Shown: positions 22,648 to 32,097 of the stretch, piece by piece
Layout of the letters: the number at the start of each line of letters is the position of its first letter
Numbering within the stretch: the first letter of the stretch is position 1
Assembly: GCA_050084985.1 (NCBI GenBank)
Contig: JBITNC010000001.1
Span: 171,492,001 to 171,556,000, forward strand
Direction of reading: 5' to 3'
DNA from: Nageia nagi
Lineage: Eukaryota > Pinophyta
DNA length: 64,000 nt
Program-made: the position numbers and the translations under genes
The notes under the pieces: model-generated
Seen by the model: the letters and a program-made list of their open reading frames with translations, nothing else
Told to the model about the DNA's origin: nothing
The model's database searches: none

Positions 22648-23770
22648 GGAATTGATTGCCCTCAAGCAATAGTAGAAGACTGTAGCATAGTCTTCCAAGA
22701 ATCCTTTGGTGTTGGTAGCTAAGACTCATGATGATGGAATGCAACTTCAATATGCTTCACCCAAGATAGTGGTAGGCAATACATTGTTGAAGCTCCATGT
22801 CCATGTGTCGATGTAAATTGCAAACACTCTGGTTTGTTGTAGTTGTCACTCCTCATCAGCTGCTCTATGAATGTCCTCCATAACTATGAAAATGTGTGTA
22901 TCGAAGTGGAGGTATCCTTGCAAGAACCTTAAGAAAATCATGGTTAGGAGAAAACAAGGTGGGCCTTTGCTCCATGCATGAGGCAAGGTCTCCTCAGAAG
23001 TCCACATGGAATATCCAGCTTCCTCAGGCTTCAATGTGAAGCTCCCAAACTCCTAGTAGCTTGACATGACATGTCTAGCTCTCCAGATGTCCAACGTGGG
23101 CAGCTCATCCATCCTTAACCTCAACGTCAGGTGACTCTCTCTCCAAATGCCCAAAGTGGGGTATCCACCCTCCCTAAAACTCAATGTTGAGTAGCAATCC
23201 TTCCAAGTACTCAACGTGAGGTGCCAAACTTCTACCTTGTCCAATGTCGACTACATATGCTTCCCCAGGTCCAATGTGGAGTGCATATGCTTCCCCAAGT
23301 CCAACGTGGGACACCAAGACTCCTTCAAGCTCAACGTCTGGTGGCAAACTCCCCTAACGTCCAACGTGGGGTGAGGCCCCCTTCCAAGGCCTACCGTAGG
23401 ATGTCTGGCCCCCTTATGACCCAACATGGCCCCTTCTGGCTCCCTGAGCTGTGACATGGGGCACAAAAGTTCTTTAGTGCCCCCCATCTCCTATTGAAAC
23501 TCTCCTTCTCCCAACGTGGTCCCATCATTTTCTTTCTCCTGTTGGTACCACTCAATCACCTCTAACCTCTTGTTGTCTACCTACGGACAATCATCTCTAA
23601 TCCCTCACAGAGTGTGAGTCTTCCCATCAATTTCGAAACTCATTGTGAGTTTCTGATAGTTCGTGTGGGTATCACCCAAGTCAAAAAGCCACTGCATGCC
23701 TAAGATGATGTGAGGAAGTCCCTTCAAAGGATAGATATAGAAGTCTTCCCTCACCGTACTGCTCCAATGC
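22640..23770 (-). pseudogene. Retropepsin C-terminus fused in frame to decapeptide repeats
   Basis: One minus-strand frame runs about 377 codons with a handful of stops. At 23770-23610 it encodes DFYIYPLKGLPHIILGMQWL followed by LGDTHTNYQKLTMSFEIDGK, the C-terminal part of a Ty3/Gypsy retropepsin (family: D..VLP..G.DVILGMQWL). In an ordinary element reverse transcriptase would follow. Here the frame continues into about 18 ten-residue repeats (for example CPTLDLGKHM, HSTLDLGKHM, HPTLDVRGVC), then a unique tail of about 100 residues, and ends at the polypurine tract. Reverse transcriptase, RNase H and integrase are absent. The active-site Asp region upstream is not seen. It is broken by TGA and TAG stops. 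Confidence 0.7.
23001..23520 (-). repeat. Exact-period 30-bp minisatellite (about 17-18 units)
   Basis: The core (T/C)CAA(C/T)GTGGG and variants recur at 23001, 23031, 23061, 23091, 23121, 23151, 23181, 23211, 23241, 23271, 23301, 23331, 23361, 23391, 23421 and 23451, then 23511, with no length change between units. Many units also share CTCC or TCC at fixed places. Units differ in sequence but not length, so all stay in one minus-strand reading frame as decapeptides. Confidence 0.9.
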
Positions 23771-24126
23771 TTTGTGAAGAATGAATGAATGAAGTGTTTT
23801 ATATTTTCTTATAGTTGCTTTTAGGGTTTCATAATTTATTTTTTTTTATTCTAATGACTTAAACGTGGGACCCACAAGCTTGGAAGGAGAAAAAACAAAA
23901 AAAACAAGTGCCATTTTAAGTTAACCAGTCGAAAACATCTGCCCAGAGTCCGAAATGTTGTTTCCAAATTAGGAAATGTTTCTGAAACATTTTGGACGAT
24001 GGAAATGTCCACGGAAACGACAAAATGGCATTTCATCCCCGTTTTAACATTTCCAAGCATTTCCAATATAGGGACAAAGCTTCAAACGGAGTTTCCTAGC
24101 TCCTGTAACGTAGGAACTTTCCCTAT
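23771..24126. other. Unassigned low-complexity stretch
   Basis: No gene recognised. Between 23950 and 24075 the words GGAAATGT, ACATTTCC and CATTTCC recur several times on both strands, giving local inverted repeats. Confidence 0.5.
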
Positions 24127-24447
24127 TTGAAGTCATCTCTACATTCATTGGGATCATGGATCAGCCAAGACATCTCTCCCATTAAGTATGGAATTCATCC
24201 CGGTTTTCACAACTTTAGAGTTAAATATCAAGAACCAATGGCAACAATGTATTTGATGAGGTTGAAAAGGAATGACAAGTATGGGATTGTAGCACAATGC
24301 TCATTCATTCTTTCACTTTTCATACGGGTTGCATGTTTGTGGATAGCTAGAGCACTTAATGAGACTATATTGGAAAATGAATATGTGAATGAGGATGTAG
24401 AGCTTGGAATTTCCTACTCATTATGCATTAAATCAGACCCAATGTAA
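24127..24447 (+). CDS. Unrecognised 106-codon open frame
   Basis: An uninterrupted ATG-started frame with normal-looking composition and a hydrophobic stretch at about residues 53-73 (YGIVAQCSFILSLFIRVACL). It is not part of any repeat I can define here, and it lies between the gypsy relic and the 185-bp repeat array. I cannot assign a family. It could be a fragment of a captured host exon or of an element; the evidence for a working gene is weak. Confidence 0.3.
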   Translation: MKSSLHSLGSWISQDISPIKYGIHPGFHNFRVKYQEPMATMYLMRLKRNDKYGIVAQCSFILSLFIRVACLWIARALNETILENEYVNEDVELGISYSLCIKSDPM

Positions 24448-26290
24448 ATGAGACTTGCGCTTGCACTCCCTTTAGATCATGCGACCTCCTCCTTCTTGAT
24501 TGGAAAATGAAGTCAATTTGTACTACTAATATCTTTGGTATTTCACGTGTGCTCCAATCACGAACCCAAATGTCCATTTTCATGAGGTCACATGTTTTGA
24601 CAAACCAGGCCAAGATGCATGTTTTGTGATGCTTGCATTTGTACTCCTTTGAAATCGCACGACCAACTTATACTTGAAAATCCTTTTGGTCGCATGTTTT
24701 GGAAAACTTGCACCTTGCACATTTTTGGAAAAGTGCAACCTACTTATACTTGGAATTTTTTTGGTCACATGTTTTAAGAAACATAACCTTTGCATCATAA
24801 TGAAAGTGTGTGACCTCTATGAAACATAGAAATTTTTCCACAAAATGAAGTCCATCATCCCTTTATGACCTTTTGATGACACTTAGCAACCAACCATAGG
24901 ATGAATCTACCCTTTTGACCAGGTCGCACGGCTTGGAGAAGATGCCTTGGTCGCATAGTTTTGGGGATTTACCTCTTGCATCTATGTGAAAACATGTGAC
25001 CTCTACTAGACTTGAACAATTTCTTTCAAACAAGGTCTCATCTCTCTTTTTGTAGCCTCTTATTGACATATATCAACAAATTACTAGGTGAAACTGTCTT
25101 TTTCTCTTGGTCACATGGTTTTGGAAAGATGCCTTGGTCGCATAGTTTGACATACATGCAACTTGCATCTTGATGGAAACACGCGACCACCCTTTCTAGT
25201 ACTTAGAATTTTCACAAAATGAAATTCTCTCTTACTTTTATAAGCCCAATGACACATGTTACCTCCCCACCATTTTTGGCCTTTGGTCGCGCGATTGCAT
25301 GACTATGCCTTGGTCGTGCGGTTTTTGGACCATGTCTTTTGCATCCTTTTGGAAACATGCAACCACCTTAAAAATTGCATTTTTATTGCTCAAATGTGGT
25401 CCTAGCTTCCTTTTATGGCCTTTTGGTTGACAAAAGGGGACCTTAGACCAGTTTGAGTTCATCTTATCATGGTCGTGCATTTTGGACATCATGCCTTAGT
25501 CACACGATTTGAGGAAGATGCCCTTGGCATTGAGGTGAAAACATGCAACCTCCTCAAAACTTAATTTTTGCAATGGAATTAACACTATGCTCTTTTTAAC
25601 ACTTTCCACAACACATGGCATCACTCTACATACTGAAATCACCCTCAAAACCTGGTCGCATGGTTTGTGTCTCTTGCCCTTGTCGCACAGTTTTGGTCAC
25701 TTGCCTCTTGCATCTATGTGAAAACATGCGACCACTTTAAAACTTAAAATTCTTTGGCTGAAATGAAAGTTTGAAGTCCTTTTATAGCTTTTTAATGATA
25801 CTTGACATGAAATTATAGTCTAAATCTGCCCTTTCGATCAGGACGCATGGTTTGAGGAAGATGCCTTGGTCACACACTTAGAGGGATATGCTACTTGCAT
25901 CAGGCTGAGATCATGTGACCTCTTCCAGACTTGAGAAATTTTGCTCAAATGAGGTCTTACTCCTCGTTTTAAAGACTTTTGAAGCTCTCCAGATGATACT
26001 TGGCACTTTTGGACTGAATTTTGGATCAAATTTGCACAACATAAGGAGACATATTAAGTCACATCTTTTATGGAACTAACTTGTGCATTATCCTGAAAAT
26101 GCGCAACCTCAAGGGCAAAGCTGTGAAAATGTGCAAACTTTCCAAGATCAACTTGTTGAAGGTGCCATCTTGATGATTTCACTTTTTTAGCTCTTGCTTT
26201 TCTAGGATCGACTTGTTGAAGGTGCCATCTTGCAAAAAAGTAGGGTCCCCAGATTTTGGAAAATTTGGGGCGTGTCGTCCGGGCACAACA
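24440..26290 (-). mobile_element. L1-type LTR-like block (copy c)
   Basis: On the minus strand it starts TGTTGTGCCCGGACGACA at 26290, followed by CGCCCCAAATTTTCC and GGGGACC, the diagnostic L1 start. Nearly the whole body is the 185-bp tandem array described separately. The far end near 24440 is not defined, and no element ORF follows, so it is a truncated copy. Confidence 0.65.
24480..26110 (-). repeat. About 185-bp tandem array, 8-9 units
   Basis: Each unit carries (plus strand) GGTCGCATGGTTTTGG, then TTGCATCTATGTGAAAACATGCGACC, then AAATGAGGTC and TTTTATAGCCTTTTGATGACACTT. The GCGACC anchor (or variant) lies at about 24811, 24999, 25184, 25360, 25546, 25729, 25916 and 26104: intervals 188, 185, 176, 186, 183, 187, 188. 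An extra 75-bp internal duplication occurs at 24660-24735. Several units include a TATA-like TATAAAAG on the minus strand. Confidence 0.85.
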
Positions 26291-26375
26291 GGGATTTCAT
26301 GGGTATTGATGAGATAACATCTTGAAAGGTACTAGGAGAGAACCATTACAATTATAATAGGAAACAGAGATTTTT

Positions 26376-27057
26376 TGTAGACCCTAAATAATGTGATGGT
26401 GTAATTAATTCAAGGAATTAACACATGCACTATTTGCTCTATTAATTAGTTGACATAAAGCGAGAATATGACAACAGATGATTAAACATACAAGTTTGTT
26501 TTGTTAACATACATATTCAATCAATCAAGGAAAGGCACAGGCAATATCATATGCATTAGTACGATGCTGGCATCGTGCTAATGATCAAATAACAGATGCG
26601 ATAAAAGACGAAATGATAAATGAACGAATGATTTATCAATATAACGGAAGTATGATAATATTTGAGATAAGAGATTTGCTTGTTACAGACAAGAAGGCTT
26701 TTTATGATGATATTTGAGATAAGAGATTTGCTTGTTACAGACAAGAAGGCTTTGCAAGTGTTTGGTTTACAAATGATGTTCGAGTCCTTTGATCCTATAT
26801 CTGATCTTTAATTGATAGAAGCCTTAAGTCTTCTGTAATCTGCCGCTTGTCTAGTCTCCTCTTGATGACAATCCCGTCCTCCTTTCTTTGTATGTCTTTA
26901 ATGCCTTTATATAGGAATGCTTCTATTATAGGATTTGACCCCTTGTATAATTAACAAGGGTCAAATATATGGCCTACACCTCTTTTATATATTTTAAATC
27001 CCTTTTTAAATAATACATTGTTAAGAAATTAAAATGATTCATTTTGAGATGTCTACA
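26376..27057 (-). repeat. 3' LTR of the gypsy element
   Basis: 682 bp, ends TGTAGA/TCTACA. Compared with the 5' LTR it has a tandem duplication of about 50 bp near 26660-26755 (the stretch ATATTTGAGATAAGAG...GACAAGAAGGC occurs twice) and lacks about 20 bp near the end. By eye there are roughly 40 substitutions in about 630 aligned bp, mostly transitions. Confidence 0.9.
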
Positions 27058-27072
27058 TTTGCCCCTCTTTGG
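27058..27072 (-). other. Polypurine tract of the gypsy element
   Basis: Minus strand CCAAAGAGGGGCAAA immediately before the 3' LTR start TGTAGA. It confirms the orientation of the element. Confidence 0.8.
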
Positions 27073-27614
27073 ATGTGTGATTGAAGCAATGAAATTACAT
27101 GTCCAAAGAAGAAGTGCAGCCAAGGCATACAAGAAAATTTTCTGATCTTTTTATTGATGTTGTCTTTTGCTGAATGATGTTGAGGGTCTTTATGCTGCCC
27201 CCCATTTGACTTGGGTGCCCCAAGAAAGATCCTTGAGTGGAGTAGCCAAGGGAAAAGTTGTTGAAGAAGCTGTCTTCAGGAATACTGTTTGGATGATGAT
27301 TGGATAACTATGAAAATCCATATCCAAGGCTGGAGATGGAAGATATAATTTGCCTTCCTGATACTATTTCGATCATGAATCTGGTCGTTCTGTTGTGTCT
27401 AATACTCGGGAAACTAATGCACTCACATTCATGCCTTGAAACAAAGAGGTGATGGTTTGAATGAGTGGAAATAATAAACTTTGGTACGCCGCTAGTGGCC
27501 CATCAGACTGTGAGCACGGCACCAATGCCCTGGTTTTGACTATAAGTGTTTTTTGTTTTTGTTGTCTGTGTACCTGCAATGAAATGTCAGTCAGAAAACA
27601 ATGATGGATGTATA

Positions 27615-27995
27615 GTAAGTTGTTTCGTCCATTGGAGATGATCCAATGTCAACATCTTGCTATGGCTGCATGATCGGTTTATCTTTTAAGTGAGTGAACT
27701 CTCAATAGCCGTATAGATGGCCATCGGCTATCATACGTTTGTATGTCTATGATCCAAAGACAATATGCTTTAGATGGGTTTAAAGCAAAAACCTTATGGA
27801 TACACAGTAAATTGTATCATCCATTGGAGATGATCCAATGTCAACAAATTACTCACAGCTGTATCGCCGGTTTACTTTTAAGTGAGTGAACTCTCACTAG
27901 CTGTAGCGTTGGCCATCAGCAATCATGTGTTTTTATGTCCATGATTTGAAGACATTAACCATGCAAAGCAAGGATGAAATAAATATAATATATTA
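27615..27995. repeat. 192-bp tandem duplication with hairpin
   Basis: Two copies, at about 27615 and 27807, share CATTGGAGATGATCCAATG, a perfect 7-bp-stem hairpin. They also share GTCAAC, TTTTAAGTGAGTGAACTCTC, GGCCATC and TGTCCATGAT-like blocks. They lie between the 3' LTR and the PMD gene. Confidence 0.8.
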
Positions 27996-27999
27996 GCAT

Positions 28000-29480
28000 A
28001 TGCTAAGCTGGGATAATGAAATTCCTGATATTCAAACCTGTAAAGATATGAGAGCTAGAGTTTAATTTGACACTAAGGGTGTATACCGCCAGCACCATGA
28101 AAACAAGTCAATGTACACTGCCGACGCAGTGTATGCAGTCTTCCACACCGTTGATGTTGTAGGAATCTTCGAATTTGGCTCAAATAAAATTATCTTGACT
28201 TCTATTAGCCATAGTCTCTTGATTCACCATACTTATAGCTGAATATGAGATTGCCCCAGCTAATGCTAAAAAAAAGAAGGTAAAGGAAGCCATCTTATCA
28301 CATGCGTAATGCGTGCAGCCGAAATCCACCACATCATCATTCAATACATGGAGGAAAGCAGAGTTATGCCAAGCTGGGAGAAATGTAGCGCAGAATGCAG
28401 AGCAAAGTCTAGAAGGGGAGATAATGCCCCGTTGTTCTACATATTTCTTCATGTCGACTTTAGGTCAACCAATAGATGTCGATTTATTCACTTGGCATGC
28501 ATCAATCCATGTTAACAAATATCAACCTTTCCGAATGCAAAATTAGCATGCTTAATAACGTCAAATGAAAAGAGAAAAAACAAAATATCTGTACCTCACG
28601 ATGGGAGCATAATTGTGGTACCGGTACTCATGTCAAAAAGGTGCAATTAAGGATAAGTACCAGAGGGTTTTTAATCATTTGAGTAACTTACAAATATTTA
28701 TGCCACCAGTGCCCTTATGTGCACACACCGTCGGCACCGCAAAATAAGTGGAAAATGTTGCCCAATTAAGCATTGCCTTCTTATTTCACCAAATCTTGAA
28801 AATATCATGGGCCTGGAGCTACCTAAGAGCAATTTTCTTGAAGGTATAATTTTACTCTGCCACATGACTAAAACCAAGTATACATAATCCGAGTTTTTTA
28901 ATTACATATCATAAATAAGAACTCATTATCATATGAAATTGATGAAAATAGATTAGGCGCATTGGAAACTCATCGAAATAGCAAATTAGCACACCGCTGG
29001 CACCCTAAACCCAATATAAATTTTAATGAAAAATACAAATTCAGCAATACTTACCTGGGACATGTTGGTGTCATTCGAATAAATTCTGAGAATATATTAG
29101 ATCCAAGTTCCATTAATAGCACACACAACTCAAAGAATTGGACGCCGCCGACGTTGTGGAAATAGCAATTTTTAGTATCCGAGAAAGGACAGGAGGGATT
29201 TAAAATATTTACAAGGCAAATAAAACCTCCACATAAGAATGCAAGAACTGTATGGAAACAAAGACGCGATGCCCTAATTTGAGTGCCAAAGTCAACCTAT
29301 AAAATCAAAATATTTGGAAAAAATAAGTTAATTTGACTTTGACACCTTTGCCATTTGGAGCTCTGACAGGTAGGCGTCAATTCCTTGCTGACCCAGCCAA
29401 ATTTGCCACCTTGCAAACAACGTTGCACTGTTGGAGTGTCTGCTCCATTTCTCATTTTAGCACAGTGATTGGATTAGCAG
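28000..29480. other. Gypsy-element internal region without a recognisable gene
   Basis: Contains recurring GC-rich words such as CACCGTCGGCACCGC (28724), ACCGCTGGCACCC (28992) and GCCGCCGACGTTG (29142). A minus-strand frame at 28452-28180 includes a hydrophobic signal-like start (MASFTFFFLALAGA), but nothing else supports a gene. Confidence 0.5.
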
Positions 29481-29756
29481 AAGGACGACTATAAATGATT
29501 TGTGACTCTGAAGGAATGGCTGCCATCAATTGGAGGAGTATCCAGCAGCCAATCACAGGAAAGACAGGTCATCTAGCGGAGTATCTCCGCAACCTGTCAG
29601 GCGAGCATGTGATAAGTAGATCTAAACTCTATATTTTTAATATCTATGAGTGTAGAGGAGAGACTAACAGACACATGCGCTACCTTGCAGGATTGAAAGG
29701 GGTTAATTCGGGGCAAGCCGATGAGGACTACAGCATTAGATCTAGCCCGAGCCTTC

Positions 29757-31028
29757 CCACGAACTCAGCAATCAGGCAATATTCTAGACCGATGCGGGTT
29801 AGGAGAGCTTGCACACGCAAAGACAGTACAAGTAGATACACCTCTTCTCACTACCTTGGCTGAGAGATAGGATCAAGATTGCTACTCGTTTCACCTTCCC
29901 ACTGGTGAAATGACAATAACTTTGAAGGATGTGTACCGAATCTGGGGTATACCCAACAGGGGTGGTTTGATATATCAGCGTGAGATGGGGGATGATTACA
30001 TCCATGGGGCGGAATGTTTGTGGTTGACCAAATCGAATGACCATGACTTGGATCACCGATCAGTGCGACTTGCAGAGGGCTGTAGGTTTGCCAAAGTAGG
30101 GAGACACCTGAGGTTGCATGTGGTGGCGATTATTACCACCTATCTGTGTCCCGATAAAAGCCATTCAGCTTTTCCTCTTGGGCTGACATGGGTAGTACGG
30201 GAGATATGCGCTCGGAGGCGATAGTTCGCATGGGGGCCAGTAGTACTGGCACAGCTTTATAGAGATTTATATTCATTCATCAACATTGACAAGGTCAATG
30301 TGACGATTGCTCATGTTGGTCTCCTATAGGTCTGGGCCTATGAGCACATCTCAGTTATCATGCCAATGGGATTGCAGAGGGTGAGAGAGGACCCATCAGA
30401 CGTGGCCCTACCACGCTGGACTAGTCCATTAGGTGGATATAGGCCTCCTTGATCCATGGAGAAAAGGAGGAGAGACATCGACGGCCTCTAGTAGGCGGAC
30501 ATCATATGGGTATGCTATGCTGACTATGTGTGGCATGGGGATGCTCATCATTGGGCATGGGTGAGGTAGACCCACTTCTTCCAAACAAGGTGGAAGATAA
30601 TGGAGCCATATCATCCAAAGCGGGTGTTGAGATAGTTCAGGATACAATAGCCAATTCCAACAGTGCCCCCAGTGTACCGTCAGTACACAGTTGAGAGAGA
30701 CATTCTTGACGGGGCACAGGATATGCCAATGTGGGTGATAGGATGGTTAGAGCTATCGGTAGAGGATGTTGCCATGGAGGTAGCCATGGCTCCTAGGGTT
30801 GCCCCCATTTATGCAGCATAGTGGGCAGCTATGCGTCCAGGCCCTTTGGGCCTAGATGAATCGGATCATGGGAGTAATGATGCGGTGAGCTTACCATCAG
30901 AGAAGGATGATCAAATGAATGTAGATAATCCTATCCATGACAGTCCTCCATCAGTTGGGGGATTAGAGATGCTAGCAATAGTTGCCCCCGCTCCAGGTAA
31001 GAAGGATTCTTCTCATAATGCTTCATGA
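29757..31028 (+). pseudogene. Plant mobile domain (PMD) gene, antisense inside the gypsy element
   Basis: One plus-strand frame carries the PMD signature in order: DTPLLTTLAER, YSFHLPTGEMTITLKDVYRIWGIP, a central CPDKSHSAFPLGL, FAWGPVVLAQLYRDLY, and VWAYEHI. A low-complexity acidic tail follows (GLDESDHGSNDAVSLPSEKDD). PMDs occur in MAIN/MAIL1-type nuclear proteins and in Gypsy and Mutator-like elements. The frame stays aligned but has about ten in-frame stops, mostly TAG, one replacing the conserved Trp after LTTLAER. It runs opposite to gag, as accessory genes of TAT-lineage elements often do. Long dead as a protein; family assignment is good. Confidence 0.8.
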
Positions 31029-31029
31029 T

Positions 31030-32097
31030 TTTCGAATATTTCAATATAGCTAAGGAGAGACTAATTGGTATTATGTATGATATGGCAGGGGTGTCAGATG
31101 CACAGGTTTCAACCATGAAGGCTGAGCTAGCTAGACTGAGGCCAATGGAGACCGAGGTGACATGTCTCTAGCCATTGGAGGCCAAGATGGCTATGGTGAG
31201 GTCACCATGCCCCCACCAAATCAGCAATGGACATTCGTGCAAAGTCAACACGATCAAATTGCAGCGCAGGCTCTAGAGATATCCAGATTGCGGGCCAAGA
31301 TACTTTTGGAGACTCATGGACTCACGGCGAGTGATATCTTAAGCGGAGTCTCTATATCTAGAGCGAGTGGTAGTGGTAGGAGAGTACTCTCTACGAGTGA
31401 AGCATCTAGTCTAGTGTCCACCCATAGGGGTGGACGATGTAGGGCTAAGGCCCATGTGTACTTATGTTGTACCAAATTTTGACTTTTGAGATATATATAT
31501 ATATATGTATGACCCATTTGGTGGATTCAATACTCTATGCTTTTTTATATTTTTGTGTTATATTTTTAAATGGTAGTCATTGGACACACATATAGGCAAT
31601 GAACTCTAAAAATAGACTCATTAATAGTAAAACATGCTAAACATGCCTACATTATGTTATGTACAACTGATAAGGATCAAAAGACAAACGCACAAACGGA
31701 AATGACACACATACTGAAGGAACCAAAATACTTTAGGAGAAATCAGTAAAGGTTAAGAGGGTGTATGTGAGCATAGATATCACGGCACAACACCCCAGAT
31801 CCTTCTAAAGGCTAGGAAACACGGTTTAGAATGATAAAAAGTTGATTTTAAACATTCTGTCCAAGGAAACTCACGACGTTGGTGCCCTGAAACAAAGATA
31901 ATAAGATGTTGGCACCGTGCACAAAGAGGAATTGAATCCCCAGATTTCGGACACAAAAAGAAAACATGGAGAAGAAGAAGAAAAAGAACTGGAATGGTGG
32001 ATACACAGAATAGAAAAGCAAAATAGATACAAAAACTTAGCTACTAATGTACACTGATTGTGATGTCAAAAAGAGCTCAAGGAATAACGTTATGTAC
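31030..32097. other. Element internal region between PMD and gag
   Basis: A 106-codon plus-strand frame (31162-31482) may be the degraded tail of the PMD-region gene but is not recognisable. An AT dinucleotide run lies at about 31491-31506. Words such as GGCACCGTGC (about 31910) recur. No pol domain is seen on either strand. Confidence 0.5.

Noticed and set aside
23001-23520. CRISPR-like regular spacing
   Set aside because: There are no identical repeats with unique spacers, the 30-bp units are diverged throughout, the frame is coding, and the context is plant retroelement DNA.
28180-28452. Small secreted-protein-like ORF (minus) with a hydrophobic N terminus
   Set aside because: It lies in the non-coding interior of the gypsy element, the hydrophobic start is internal to a longer frame, and no homologue or splice support is recognisable.
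31491-31506. AT dinucleotide run as a regulatory element
   Set aside because: It is a short microsatellite with no other support.
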